NCBI RefSeq assembly: GCF_000025725.1 | Contig: NC_013943.1 | Coordinates: 2,790,001 to 2,854,000 of the forward strand | Source: Denitrovibrio acetiphilus DSM 12809 | Lineage (GTDB): Bacteria; Chrysiogenota; Deferribacteres; Deferribacterales; Geovibrionaceae | DNA length: 64,000 nucleotides | Reading direction: 5' to 3' | Part shown: one piece after another, positions 45,699-55,766 of the stretch | How the letters are laid out: each line of letters begins with the position of its first letter | Numbering within the stretch: position 1 is the stretch's first letter | Translations under genes and position numbers: made by a program | The notes under the pieces: model-generated | Told to the model about the DNA's origin: nothing | Databases searched by the model: none | Seen by the model: only the letters and a program-made list of their open reading frames with translations

Positions 45699-47993
45699 CT
45701 ATAATTTTGATATTAATTCTATCACATTTTTTTTAAGCCGCATACCATGTGGTTTTTGTGTAAAAGTCTCTCTATGAAGGGTATTATCATTTACTCCTTG
45801 TATTAAATTACATATTTGCTTTGATGTCATATACTGTCTTCCATTATCAGCTTCTCTGATAAAATACTCCGCAAAGAAATCAAGCGTATGGATATACCTC
45901 TCTATCGTTGTTTCCGGCCCGGCATGCCCCATAAACTTTGCAAGATTATGGAATAGTGTAGACCGGCGATAACCCGTACCAATTAACTTCTGAAACCTAC
46001 CCAAGTCGCTTGGAGGTACATGTAAACTTCTAAAACCTGTAGGAAGGTATTTCTTAGCCCCCGGGTAGTAAATTAGCATCAGCTCAGTCGCCAGCCATGA
46101 ACAACAGCAATGCCTCAACGAATGAAATGAAAGTGTTTTTTCATTAAACATCTTCTTTAGCAGAGTGGCTATATTCTGTATATATGGCGAGAGATCTTGT
46201 GCGATCAGTTTGTAGTTAAGCTTACCCTTCTTTTCACCAAGACGTTTATTCCAATAATTTTTTATTATTTTTCTATGGTGTTCAGGAACCATATGCTCGA
46301 TAGGGACATTGCGCCTGCCTGCTGCTGTCTTTGATTTTGCTACTCTTATAATAGCCTCTATGTCAAAATTGAAACTGTGCAAATGCAGTTTTCCTATTTC
46401 AAAACGACGCAATCCACAATAGAAACCTAAAATGCATAACAATTCTATAATCTTATATGCTTCTGCTGTTTCATGCTTTTTAATCTCTTCTAAACACATG
46501 TCTAACTCGAGTGGAGTTATAAGGAGCGGCTTAACATTAGAAGATGTACCCTCGAGCTCCGGAGACTTCAGAAACTCATTTATGATACTTTTATCATCAG
46601 TCCGTTTCGGCAGATACCAAGCCAAAAACGCTTTAACCTTACGAGTCATATTACCGCCGGAGTGTTTTCGCACATCACGATCTACCTGAACAATATCTAC
46701 AAATAAACTATAAAGCTCATCAAAATCGTACTCACTTAAGGGTGTCTCGTCACAAACCTCCATAAGTAACGAACTAAACTTAATATAGTATGTATAAATA
46801 GTTGATACCGCTTTTTTACTGCTGAGCAAATCCATCACATACGCGACAAGCAAACGGAATGTTTCATTACCATTTAGCAACTCTTCATTCCCCTCAATAA
46901 ACCCCTTCATTTCACTCTTAATCTCCTGTTTCCTTTTCTTAGGATTAAGTATTTTCTGGACTTCTTTCATCGCTTTGACATATTGATTACTCATGCTCTG
47001 CTTAACTGGTGGAGCAAACTTCGTTTCTTCTGGTTCATCCTCTGGAACGTCATTCATACTAACACGTTTTTTTCTGTACTCAGCCCAGTTCATATGCTCA
47101 AACCTACTCTGTTTTACTGAGTAATAGTTGACCGACTTGCTTAATACCGTAGAGATCACAGGAGGAATCTTTTCTGAATTACATATTCTGGCTACCTGTA
47201 TGAGTTTAGAATAACTCATCTTTTTATCGTCAAAAAGCTTTACAAGCCACCTGCGGAAGTCATCTGATGTAAAATCTGAAAATGGACATTCATCTTTGTT
47301 TTGTTTCAATATGATTGCCAGCAGAACCTGAGCTGTTAAAGACAAAGGGACTCGTACGGATCTATTTTCAAGTTTCTTATCTTCTGCTGTTATCAGATAC
47401 GTATGCTCATATTTTATCTCATATGGCTTGTCCTCGAACTGGCTTCTTTTGACAACCCTAAGTGACTTTATGAGATTTGGAAATGTAACAAACGACTGAG
47501 TCACAATTGCAAATGCAAATGCACAGCAAAGTTCATTGTAGTAATCATTCTGCTCATAAATCTCAGCAGCAAGATATCTCGTTGCGAATTCTTTGCTGAT
47601 CTTCAAATACTTATTTCTTTGCTGAACAGCATCCTCACTAAATTTAAAAGATAATTCCCGAACCTCCTTCTTCGGTATCGAAGGTATTTTGCAGTCCAAA
47701 ATATCTTGTTCATTCAGATATTTTATAAAAGAGCACAGAACCCTTTGCGTGATATTATCTGCCTCATTTTCGTTGAGGATTTTCATTTTTTTGATGTACT
47801 TTCGGAGGCGATCTTCCTCTATTGTAACTGGCAACTTTTTATTAGTCACAAGAGGGTAAAGCACCTCATCAATTTTATGGAGAGTATCTATTTCTATCTC
47901 AATATTCTTATTCCGTTTACTATTCTGCTCACATTCCATACGCACACACAAAGCGGCGTGGTAATCACGTACACAATCAATATATATATTCAT
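45699..47993 (-). CDS. Large tyrosine recombinase (trio gene 3)
   Basis: A 764-residue protein with a tyrosine recombinase domain in its C-terminal third: Arg in GFYCGLRRFEIGKL near residue 527, HSLRH near residue 625, MGHAGPE near residue 687 and the nucleophile in ERYIHTLD near residue 698. All catalytic residues are present. The first 400 residues are unlike standard integrases. It is last in a tightly packed three-gene operon (4-bp overlap). It resembles in plan the multi-recombinase modules of Tn554-like, RIT or Gamma-Mobile-Trio elements, but sizes and order do not let me assign it. Confidence 0.82.
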   Translation of the reverse strand: MNIYIDCVRDYHAALCVRMECEQNSKRNKNIEIEIDTLHKIDEVLYPLVTNKKLPVTIEEDRLRKYIKKMKILNENEADNITQRVLCSFIKYLNEQDILDCKIPSIPKKEVRELSFKFSEDAVQQRNKYLKISKEFATRYLAAEIYEQNDYYNELCCAFAFAIVTQSFVTFPNLIKSLRVVKRSQFEDKPYEIKYEHTYLITAEDKKLENRSVRVPLSLTAQVLLAIILKQNKDECPFSDFTSDDFRRWLVKLFDDKKMSYSKLIQVARICNSEKIPPVISTVLSKSVNYYSVKQSRFEHMNWAEYRKKRVSMNDVPEDEPEETKFAPPVKQSMSNQYVKAMKEVQKILNPKKRKQEIKSEMKGFIEGNEELLNGNETFRLLVAYVMDLLSSKKAVSTIYTYYIKFSSLLMEVCDETPLSEYDFDELYSLFVDIVQVDRDVRKHSGGNMTRKVKAFLAWYLPKRTDDKSIINEFLKSPELEGTSSNVKPLLITPLELDMCLEEIKKHETAEAYKIIELLCILGFYCGLRRFEIGKLHLHSFNFDIEAIIRVAKSKTAAGRRNVPIEHMVPEHHRKIIKNYWNKRLGEKKGKLNYKLIAQDLSPYIQNIATLLKKMFNEKTLSFHSLRHCCCSWLATELMLIYYPGAKKYLPTGFRSLHVPPSDLGRFQKLIGTGYRRSTLFHNLAKFMGHAGPETTIERYIHTLDFFAEYFIREADNGRQYMTSKQICNLIQGVNDNTLHRETFTQKPHGMRLKKNVIELISKL

Positions 47994-50086
47994 TTGATCA
48001 CCTCATATCCGCATTCCGCTAATAACTTGCTTTGCATTGTAATAATCTCTAACTGAACCTCCGGCATATCAGCAAATGAAAATATGTTATTCAGTTCAAT
48101 CCCATCAGTAACATGCCCAAGCCAGTAATTTGCAATCTCATAATCAAAGTTCTTTTGCATAAGATTTGTTCGCAAAAAGTGCCTGCAAAAGTTCATGACA
48201 ATGCAGTTCCTCTCAATGCCTATTCTGCTTAGATAGCGAGATTCAACTGTACCCTTGTCGTAATATCCAAGCTTATCCTTATGACCTAGATGATAAAGAA
48301 GATCAGTCAGCTCAAAATATTCATAAACAGGTGTTATATACCCTGCAATACTGACAGTTTCTCGATATCGTTTCAGTATTCTGAATTGTTCTTTTATGTC
48401 ATCACACAAATCTACAATTCTATGCTCTTGCTTTCTTTGGCTGTCTTTATCTCTCAAAATTACATGACTGAAATCTGACGCTATCAAAGATTTTGATTCC
48501 GACGCAATACGCCGCAGGGAGCTTGTAAGCTGCAGTCCTATATACGTATAGAATGAAAGGATATTGAGCTTTTCTTTTAGCTTAATTTCTGAGTAATACA
48601 GCTCTCGTATATTCTTAAAAATATATTGCATTGTCTCTACTTCTGGTACAGCTCTACTGCCATAATTTTCATTGTAAACACACGCTTGTTCTGGAAGCAT
48701 GGTAAGCTCTGTGAAACCAAGCCTATGCAGCAGCTCGGAAACAACATCTGCAAATCGATTCCCTATATATTCTGCTGAAATACGTGTGTAAAACGTCTGA
48801 GTAAAAGAAGTTTCTGCGAATGTATTTGAAATATACGCGATAGTCAGGTCATTCTGTCCGCAGACATCAGAAGCAAATGCTCTGAAAAATTTTCTGATTC
48901 GAGCCGGTGTAATGTGCGTGTAATTAATATGATTAAATGCATTGATATGCTCTTTTATATCATTCAAAGACAGCCTTTCTGGCAACTCTATGCTCTGTAC
49001 GAGTTCACATAAAAACGCTGGCAGTACAACTTTCACCTTAAGACGAGTGTTCTGACTATATCGCGACATGCTCTTAAAGCTCTTGCTATGATATCCTACT
49101 TTATGCAGATGAAACCAATAGTAGTCCTTGTCTTCACTTAGCTTTATGCTTCGATATTTATTACCACGTAATATCTTCGACCAGTCATCGACATCAACGC
49201 CACTCAAAGCCGAAAGTATAAGAAGAGCCGTGATAGGATGCTGCCTTCTTTGATAATCATCTAACAACTTTTTCATTTCATGAAGCTGAACGACATCATA
49301 GTCATAGATGCTTACAACTCGAGATTGACGAACGAACTGCGTGGTCTTTTCATAGAAATACTTCTTTACTTCAGATGTGGGACAATATGTCCACGCGGGT
49401 ACTATATAGTTTCTAACTGAGTTATCAGCTGATACTTCAACCTGTGAATGGCTTGCACTTAAGATTTGAAGATACGAATTATCTCCACCATGACTTTTGA
49501 TCCGAAAAAACTTACGAATCCTCTTGCCACAGATTCGAGTATAAGAGTTCCCCTCCTCCCAAGCATCATGCATTATTTTATCAAAGCGCTCTATATGCTT
49601 TTCATCTTGTTCTACGATCGTATCCAGCATGTCAGAAAAGATTATCTCGTGGATATTAATCACTTTTCCTGTCCTTTGCAGATATGCATCAGCACTTGCA
49701 ACAAATACACGGGCAGCCAATGAGGCATTATAAAATCGCTGGTGGATGTTATTGGGATACTGCTTATCGAAATCAACAAGTTTATGATGTATCTCATATG
49801 CGTAATACTGATAAGCTTCGTGCTGGCAAGCATCTATATGAAATCCAATCAGTATATTCTGATCAGACTTATTAAGCGTTTTCCCTACTTCGATAGAAGT
49901 AAAATGTTCATAAAGACTCGCCACATATTCAATTGAAATATCATCTAACTCGTCATCGTCAAATGACTCATGCAGCCAGTATATTATCGCTGGTAAAAGC
50001 TCATCGTAATTCTCTTTAGCAAGTGGAAGGGGGCACTGGATAAAATCCAGTGCCTCCATGATTCTTTTAGTGACTAGCTCTTGCAT
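47990..50086 (-). CDS. Recombinase-like protein lacking the catalytic tyrosine (trio gene 2)
   Basis: A 698-residue protein. The C-terminus keeps recombinase-like features: SSLRRIASE, NFCRHFLRTNLM near residue 635 and YWLGHV near residue 655. Where the nucleophile is expected the text reads NNIFSFADM, with Phe and no Tyr. It is probably a structural or regulatory partner of gene 3. Ribosome site GGGGTGAT; the upstream gene ends 4 bp before its ATG. Confidence 0.68.
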   Translation of the reverse strand: MQELVTKRIMEALDFIQCPLPLAKENYDELLPAIIYWLHESFDDDELDDISIEYVASLYEHFTSIEVGKTLNKSDQNILIGFHIDACQHEAYQYYAYEIHHKLVDFDKQYPNNIHQRFYNASLAARVFVASADAYLQRTGKVINIHEIIFSDMLDTIVEQDEKHIERFDKIMHDAWEEGNSYTRICGKRIRKFFRIKSHGGDNSYLQILSASHSQVEVSADNSVRNYIVPAWTYCPTSEVKKYFYEKTTQFVRQSRVVSIYDYDVVQLHEMKKLLDDYQRRQHPITALLILSALSGVDVDDWSKILRGNKYRSIKLSEDKDYYWFHLHKVGYHSKSFKSMSRYSQNTRLKVKVVLPAFLCELVQSIELPERLSLNDIKEHINAFNHINYTHITPARIRKFFRAFASDVCGQNDLTIAYISNTFAETSFTQTFYTRISAEYIGNRFADVVSELLHRLGFTELTMLPEQACVYNENYGSRAVPEVETMQYIFKNIRELYYSEIKLKEKLNILSFYTYIGLQLTSSLRRIASESKSLIASDFSHVILRDKDSQRKQEHRIVDLCDDIKEQFRILKRYRETVSIAGYITPVYEYFELTDLLYHLGHKDKLGYYDKGTVESRYLSRIGIERNCIVMNFCRHFLRTNLMQKNFDYEIANYWLGHVTDGIELNNIFSFADMPEVQLEIITMQSKLLAECGYEVIK

Positions 50087-50089
50087 ACA

Positions 50090-51109
50090 TCACCCCAAAA
50101 CCGGCATGATCGCATGCTTATAAAGCTTACTCTTTGTTTTTGCACATTTGTCACTACTTGCTACACAATAGCGTCCATCAAGCACAAACTTAAATTCCTC
50201 AACGCCAATATTTGCATGGAAAACCCCATTGTTTTTAGATATCGTTGTGCGATTTTCGGTTATATCACCCTTAGGGTTTTTGCTAAAAGTATTGACGATT
50301 CCCCGGTTAAGAGAATCATTCAGATTGATGTATATAATCAGAGAGCAAAGATCAAAACAGTAAAAGTTCTGGTTTTTGGCTACCATAAACGATGTCTTTT
50401 CGATAACGTTTGACGTATCTTCATATACTTTATATTTATCTCCATAAATAGGTTTGTAATTCAACAACTCCGCTGATCCATCAGTTATCAGCTCAAGCAG
50501 CCTGATACGCCCTGAGGAGTCAAAAGACACCTCAACTTCATCCCCATCAAGACATAGCCAGTGTGCCTTTAAGACAAAATCTGCAGTTTTATGCCGCTTT
50601 TTCTTCTTACCTTTGTCCTGCGCAAAGTTGAATATTGTCGCATGTTTGAAGATTGTAAGCATGTCAGCCACTTTCTCTTTAGTTGTAGCTCCGCTGTCCA
50701 TGAGTAGCATTGCACCTTTTGCAACATCACTTTTCCAAGCATGGCGGACGGTCTCTGCGAGCATGATATTGTAGAGTCCATTATTTGACAGAACCCTCCG
50801 GTACATGTTGTCAAATAAATCCCGCAAAATCAAAGATGCAACATCCTGTGCATCTACAGCCTCCATGATTCTTACACGAACCTTTTCAACACCAACTTTC
50901 AAAGCACATAAATATGTTGCTAATCCATACACCAGATAATAGCCCCTACTATTTTCATAAACAGTTAGCTGATGCGTAACATTACGAAGTTCAAAATCAG
51001 CTTTATCGACCATCGGGGCAAAAGTCAGCTTGTCAATATCTGACCAATACTTCTTATACTCATCTAGCTTTACATCAGCTAGCATCAATAGTTGTGTTCT
51101 AAACTTCAT
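50090..51109 (-). CDS. Unknown protein (trio gene 1)
   Basis: A 339-residue protein that I do not recognise. It is predicted cytoplasmic, alpha/beta, with a KGKKKKRHKT basic patch near residue 183 that could contact DNA. No recombinase motif is visible. The start at MKFRTQLL has GGTGGTG at a fair distance; an upstream in-frame start would add 16 residues. Its position as first gene of the operon suggests it helps the two recombinase-like proteins, perhaps in DNA recognition. Confidence 0.6.
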   Translation of the reverse strand: MKFRTQLLMLADVKLDEYKKYWSDIDKLTFAPMVDKADFELRNVTHQLTVYENSRGYYLVYGLATYLCALKVGVEKVRVRIMEAVDAQDVASLILRDLFDNMYRRVLSNNGLYNIMLAETVRHAWKSDVAKGAMLLMDSGATTKEKVADMLTIFKHATIFNFAQDKGKKKKRHKTADFVLKAHWLCLDGDEVEVSFDSSGRIRLLELITDGSAELLNYKPIYGDKYKVYEDTSNVIEKTSFMVAKNQNFYCFDLCSLIIYINLNDSLNRGIVNTFSKNPKGDITENRTTISKNNGVFHANIGVEEFKFVLDGRYCVASSDKCAKTKSKLYKHAIMPVLG

Positions 51110-51179
51110 AAAACACCACCACGCACCTATATACGTAATTTCTACATACAGCAACATTCGTATGCTCGTATTTATGCAC

Positions 51180-51890
51180 GCTCATAACACATCTCCTTTT
51201 ATAAGCAATTGATGTACTGCTGAAATTACGATGGTGCACTTTGTAGTTTTGATTTGTTTTTAGACGGAAATGTCTAATTTTGGACGCAAATCAACTGTCA
51301 GATTTGCAATTTTGATGGTTTTGATATATTAATTAGAAACAATGATGCGCGGTTACTCATTGTGATTATTTTGCCTTCGCCTGCCGTGCCAGACTAATCT
51401 CTTGCTTTTATGGTGGTGGAAATGACATCGCTATGTACCACACGTTCAATAGGTGCAACGCCTATTGCTTAATCAAAAAGCTCGTAGGTTTTGTAAGCAG
51501 TGGACTGACCATCAATGCTATCGCATTATTTATAAGCCTTGTCGAGCCGTACTTACTTTATTTTTTGTTATTAATATCTAACTGTAATTTTCTTTTCACC
51601 AGACCGGCTTAAAGTCAGGCAAAAAAAAGAATCAGAGCTGATTTGCAGAAAGCTCATCATGACCGTCATTAGCTACAAGCTCCTAATTCTGTTCATGATT
51701 CACTTCAAGCTAGATATAATTGTTTTCTTATCCCATCGTCATATTCAGCTGTCAAACATCTAAGTCTATTATACATAAAAGTTTCATTTATCTCTAGCAA
51801 TAATTGATCTCTTCCCGTACAGGATTAAAAATGACTATTTTAACAATTTCACACTACTTCATTACCGTACGGTAATATGTACTACCTATC
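51180..51890 (-). other. Gene-free, hairpin-rich leader of the recombinase trio
   Basis: About 0.7 kb without a supported gene, lying upstream of the trio. Within 51340-51530 there are at least four stem-loops: CAATGA/TCATTG (51340/51357), GTGGT/ACCAC (51413/51437), CAATAGG/CCTATTG (51447/51461) and AATGC-TATC-GCATT (51514-51527). It could be a structured RNA, a recombination site or both. It does not look like a tRNA or a known riboswitch to me. Confidence 0.5.
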
Positions 51891-51891
51891 T

Positions 51892-52233
51892 CTATGCGCT
51901 AATCAGTGCTTCATAAGGAATATCCAGATCATTATGAAGATTTTTGATCATACGGATGGTCAGACTTCGTTTTCTATTCAGGATTTCGCTAGCTCTGTTT
52001 GCACCGCCAAGTGTTTTGGCAATATCTTTATTGGAAAGTCCCATTTGCTCCATGCGGAATTTAATCGCCTCTACAGGGTCTGGAGTGTCTATTGGGAAAT
52101 GCTCTTCTTCGTACTTTTCCACAAGGATTGACAGTATCACAAGTTCATCAAGATTCTCTTCGCTGTCCATCAGGGCATCTATTCTCGCAAGTGCTTTCTC
52201 ATAATCGGTTTCATTTTTAATCGGCTTTATCAT
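51892..52233 (-). CDS. higA: HigA-type antitoxin, orphan
   Basis: A 113-residue protein beginning MIKPIKNETDYEKALARIDALMD, with a C-terminal Xre helix-turn-helix (LSNKDIAKTLGGANRASEILNRKRSLT): the HigA plan. The start is the ATG behind AAAGG. Immediately upstream is only the tail of a higB toxin gene, so this antitoxin has lost its partner. Confidence 0.85.
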   Translation of the reverse strand: MIKPIKNETDYEKALARIDALMDSEENLDELVILSILVEKYEEEHFPIDTPDPVEAIKFRMEQMGLSNKDIAKTLGGANRASEILNRKRSLTIRMIKNLHNDLDIPYEALISA

Positions 52234-52234
52234 T

Positions 52235-52297
52235 TCAAACCTTTTTAGCGTCCACTTTGTTATACTCGGCATGTGTGCCGACAAATACGTAACAGTA
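52235..52297 (-). pseudogene. higB: 3' remnant of a higB toxin gene
   Basis: In the minus-strand frame just before higA the sequence reads CYVFVGTHAEYNKVDAKKV and a stop. This is the typical C-terminus of HigB toxins (FIGTHAEYDKID...). An in-frame stop occurs about six codons before it and the rest of the toxin is missing. It ends one base from the higA start, as in an intact higBA operon. Confidence 0.8.
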
Positions 52298-52371
52298 GAA
52301 CCATAGAATTTAAATTACTTATCAAAATATACATTATTAGCGACTCACTATAACAAGTGTATGAGCATAAG

Positions 52372-52872
52372 TTAACTGTTGCGATTTTTTAATTTATCGA
52401 TAAACACCTTACTTCTGAGCTTGGCTCTTTCAAGAATACTTGTGTAAGAAATAACTTCAGTATACAGGGAACCATGCTCCTTGTTCAGCCCAGTCACCTT
52501 CTGATAAGGCCTAAAAAGATAATCAAAGGATTCTGCCGATGTAAACTCAGGAAATCTTCTTTGTATAGCAAAATCATCAAACTTTTCACCAATTAGGTAC
52601 CCATAATAAGTAGTAAACCCAAATTCATCCGATGAAAAATTGTGAATCAAAGAAGCATAATCCGTAATCTGATCGATATGCTTAGCAGCATCTACTTTTG
52701 GATCTTTAAGCTCGATTATAATGCACTTCCTCTCCTTAGGAAAAAGCAAGATATCAGGCTTTTTATCATACAAGTCTTTGTCGAAATAAAAACGTTTTTT
52801 CTCAAGTTCCTCATCAAGATCATCACTAAAAAGCTTTTTGCCATTTATAGCAATATCTTTAAATTTACAATC
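52372..52872 (-). pseudogene. C-terminal part of the split GHKL-nuclease gene
   Basis: The 3' piece (166 residues) of the gene broken by IS3 element 2. It holds a nuclease-like core: KPDILLFPKERKCIIIELKDP, with D and ExK of the PD-(D/E)XK fold, followed by VDAAKHIDQITDYA. It has no start codon of its own at the joint. Removing the IS and one AGA copy joins it in frame to 54150-55766. Confidence 0.82.
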
Positions 52873-52939
52873 AGAAGAGGTGGTCCCAGAAATCTGTACA
52901 GTATGCTAAGGTGGAAAAAGCATATTGGAGGACCACACG

Positions 52940-53230
52940 ATGTCAAAAGCAAAACGTACCCGTTACTCAGCCGAGTTTAAATCAAAAGTAGCCCTTGAAG
53001 CTCTGCGAGAAGAGCTGACCTTATCGGAATTATCAGCCAAGTATAATGTTCATCCGAATCAGATTTCTAAATGGAAGAAAGAAGCCATCGAAGGGATGGC
53101 TACAATCTTTTCCAATAAGTCCAGCAAGTCGGAAGAAATATCAGAAGCAGAGATAAAGGATCTGCATGCAAAAATAGGACAACTGACGGTGGAACGAGAT
53201 TTTTTGCAACGAGCCTTCGGGAAACGGTAA
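52940..53230 (+). CDS. IS3-family transposase OrfA
   Basis: A 96-residue DNA-binding protein (TRYSAEFKSKVALEALREELTLSELSAKYNVHPNQISKWKKE) with a C-terminal coil (ISEAEIKDLHAKIGQLTVERDFL). The start is placed at the second of two in-frame ATG codons, behind GGAGG. Intact. Confidence 0.9.
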   Translation: MSKAKRTRYSAEFKSKVALEALREELTLSELSAKYNVHPNQISKWKKEAIEGMATIFSNKSSKSEEISEAEIKDLHAKIGQLTVERDFLQRAFGKR

Positions 53231-53250
53231 GTATTTCTCGGAGGAAGTTT

Positions 53251-54120
53251 ATGATAGAGAATTCTGGAAGCAAGCTTTCAATCAGTAAGCAGTGCCGTCT
53301 TCTTAGTATCAGTCGCTCCAGCTTTTATTATCAAGAGTCTGGAGAATCGGCTTTGAACCTTGAGCTTATGCGTATCATAGACGAGCAGTTTATGATGTCA
53401 CCGGACTTCGGCTCAAGACAGATGACCAAGGTTCTTCAAAGGTATGGATACAATGTTGGTCGTAAGCGTGTCCGCAGACTTATGAAGAAGATGGGAATAG
53501 AGGCTGTTTATCAGAAGCCTAAGACCAGTAATCCGCATCCTGAGCATAAAAAGTACCCATATCTGCTCAGGGGGCTGGATATAGACCGCCCTAATCAGGT
53601 TTGGTGCTCAGATATTACTTATATACCCATGAGGCGTGGATTTCTCTATCTTGTGGCGATTATGGATTGGTATAGCAGGAAAGTTCTCACTTGGAGACTT
53701 TCAAACAGCCTTGACTCTGATTTCTGTGTTGCTGCACTGGAAGATGCTCTTGAGAAATACGGGACGCCTGAAATATTTAATACTGATCAGGGGAGCCAAT
53801 TTACCAGCTATGAGTTTACACAGACTCTTAAGGATGCTGGTGTTAAAATATCTATGGATGGCAGAGGCCGCTGGATGGATAACGTCATGATTGAGCGTAT
53901 CTGGCGAACATTAAAATATGGGTTTGTATATCTCCACGCTTTCGATAACGGACACGATCTGAAGAGAGGACTGGGGAGCTGGATCAACATGTACAACACT
54001 AGAAGACCTCATTCTTCTCTGGGAGACAGGACACCATATGAAGCTTATAACGGATTAGAGATTCAGATTTGGGAAAAAGATGATAGAATGACTGAGAGTT
54101 TACACCTTATTTCAGTCTAA
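53251..54120 (+). CDS. IS3-family transposase OrfB
   Basis: A 289-residue integrase-core protein. An HTH_21-like N-terminus (SISKQCRLLSISRSSFYYQ) precedes the DDE core in WCSDITYIPM, FNTDQGSQFTS and NVMIERIWRTLKY. It has its own ATG and GGAGG ribosome site, 20 bp after OrfA. Intact. Confidence 0.92.
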   Translation: MIENSGSKLSISKQCRLLSISRSSFYYQESGESALNLELMRIIDEQFMMSPDFGSRQMTKVLQRYGYNVGRKRVRRLMKKMGIEAVYQKPKTSNPHPEHKKYPYLLRGLDIDRPNQVWCSDITYIPMRRGFLYLVAIMDWYSRKVLTWRLSNSLDSDFCVAALEDALEKYGTPEIFNTDQGSQFTSYEFTQTLKDAGVKISMDGRGRWMDNVMIERIWRTLKYGFVYLHAFDNGHDLKRGLGSWINMYNTRRPHSSLGDRTPYEAYNGLEIQIWEKDDRMTESLHLISV

Positions 54121-54149
54121 AAACTGTGCAGGATATGGGGACCACCTCT

Positions 54150-55766
54150 AGAAGAACCTTGAAAATATACATACTCTTCACTAAATAACCAAAGATCGCT
54201 ACCAGACGGATCTTGAGTATTTTGTTTAAAAATAAGGCTATGCAGTAAACTCTCATCACACTTTTTATCTGACTTCAACTTACTTAGAGTGTATTCAAAC
54301 AGTTCTAAAACTGCAATCCGCCTAGAAATATATCTAGACAAACTCTCTTTATTAACAGCTGGAATATGTTTTGAAATATTTTTAGACGCTTTTTTCAGTA
54401 GTCTTAAATAGTCCTCTGACTTAGGTGACAAATTTTTAATATAATCGAGCTGTTTTTTTATACTCGCATCTTGTCTCGCTGCTTTCACGGCATTAACTCT
54501 ATACACTTTTTTCAATATCTCTCTATCATTATCTTTTGGAGAAATATCAGCTTCAGCAATCGACTCGTCATCAAGTAAAAACATGTCTTTAAGAGCATTT
54601 AAATCTTGGTCTCTTTCAATAACTTTATCTCTAAGTTCTGAAAATTTTTCTAGAATAATACTACATGACTGAGACTGAATATCTTCTAATAAGACGACCT
54701 CTTGATAAGCAAACAAGGACATTTGTCCGCCCTGTCCTTGTGCCAAATTAATGAACTGCTTTTTATCATAAATTTCAAGTTCACCTCTTGTATCATCAGA
54801 ATGCTCATCAAGATAATCTCCAGAAATTAAAAATAGATAGCGTTTATCATTAATTGTGTCCGTTTCTGACAGAATCTTTAAGTCAATTTTATTTTCAGCA
54901 ATCTCTCCTTTACAAGTCAGCTTCAATTCATTCTGTGCTAATATCTCCTCATCTATTACAAAGCAAGTTAAAGACATTTTTGTTGATTCATCTGTATAAA
55001 GGACATCTTGGTTTTCGGCGGAAAATTTTGAGTAAGAGACATCTATGTCTGTTTTCAACTTTTCCTCAGGAATATCCGTATCAGATATTAGATCACTATC
55101 AATCAGCGTCTCATCCAAATATTCCTCAAGCTTTAACATAGGTAAAGAATCTCGATTCAGGCAAAAAGTTAAAAGAAAGTGATTTATGAGTTTATTCTTT
55201 ATAAAAGCAATATTAAGCTTGTGGTATTCATACTCATCTTTCTGATCCAATAACTGAGTAAATTCCACTTTACTACCTTTACCTATACCTTCCTCTATTG
55301 CTTCAGTCTTTATATGATACACAAGGGCATTTTTCTTTTTGAAATCTCCTTCTTTTGACATTTTGAAGGTTCGTCTTATAAGCTTACCATTCTCTTCATA
55401 ACAACTTTCAAAATTAGCCCACCTAAAAAACTTTACATACTGCAAGCGTCCAGAACCTTTATTTAATTTTCCTTTTCTGTCATCCTTGTAATTTAAAAAT
55501 CTCTCCCAATTTTCTTCATTAAAACCAACACCTGAATCACTAATTTCAATCTTATTAAAAATAGAATCATCTGGATCAGTAGGGTTAGTTCTTTTATAAA
55601 GTCGAATAATGATCTGATTTTCATGCACTGGATTAGGCAGTGATTCGTAAGAATTAACAAAAGCTTCTATAATAGGTCTTAAGTAATCATTGCTCTTTTT
55701 TATTTCACTCTTAAGTACGCCTTCATAATGTATACCCAAAGCTTTCACATATGTGTTATCTTTCAT
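54150..55766 (-). pseudogene. N-terminal part of the split GHKL-ATPase/nuclease gene
   Basis: The 5' piece (539 residues) of a large gene. It has a GHKL ATPase fold: the E-x-x-x-N helix as IEAFVNSYESL, then ISDSGVGFNEENW and a LNKGSGRLQYVKF loop, as in HSP90/MORC-like proteins. A long helical section follows. The present frame runs a few codons into the IS and stops. Joined to the 3' piece it would give a 705-residue ATPase-nuclease fusion, probably a defence protein. Confidence 0.85.

Larger units (their letters stand above)
52876..54149 (+). mobile_element. IS3 family element 2
   Basis: A 1274-bp element with orfA and orfB in separate frames, each with its own start and GGAGG ribosome site. 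The ends are inverted repeats AGAGGTGGTCCC. A 3-bp AGA duplication flanks it (52873-52875 and 54150-54152). It sits inside the GHKL-nuclease gene in opposite orientation. Confidence 0.9.

Noticed and set aside
45699-51157. Assignment of the recombinase trio to Gamma-Mobile-Trio, RIT or Tn554
   Set aside because: Number of genes agrees but protein sizes, order and the missing Tyr do not clearly match what I remember of any of them. Left unassigned.
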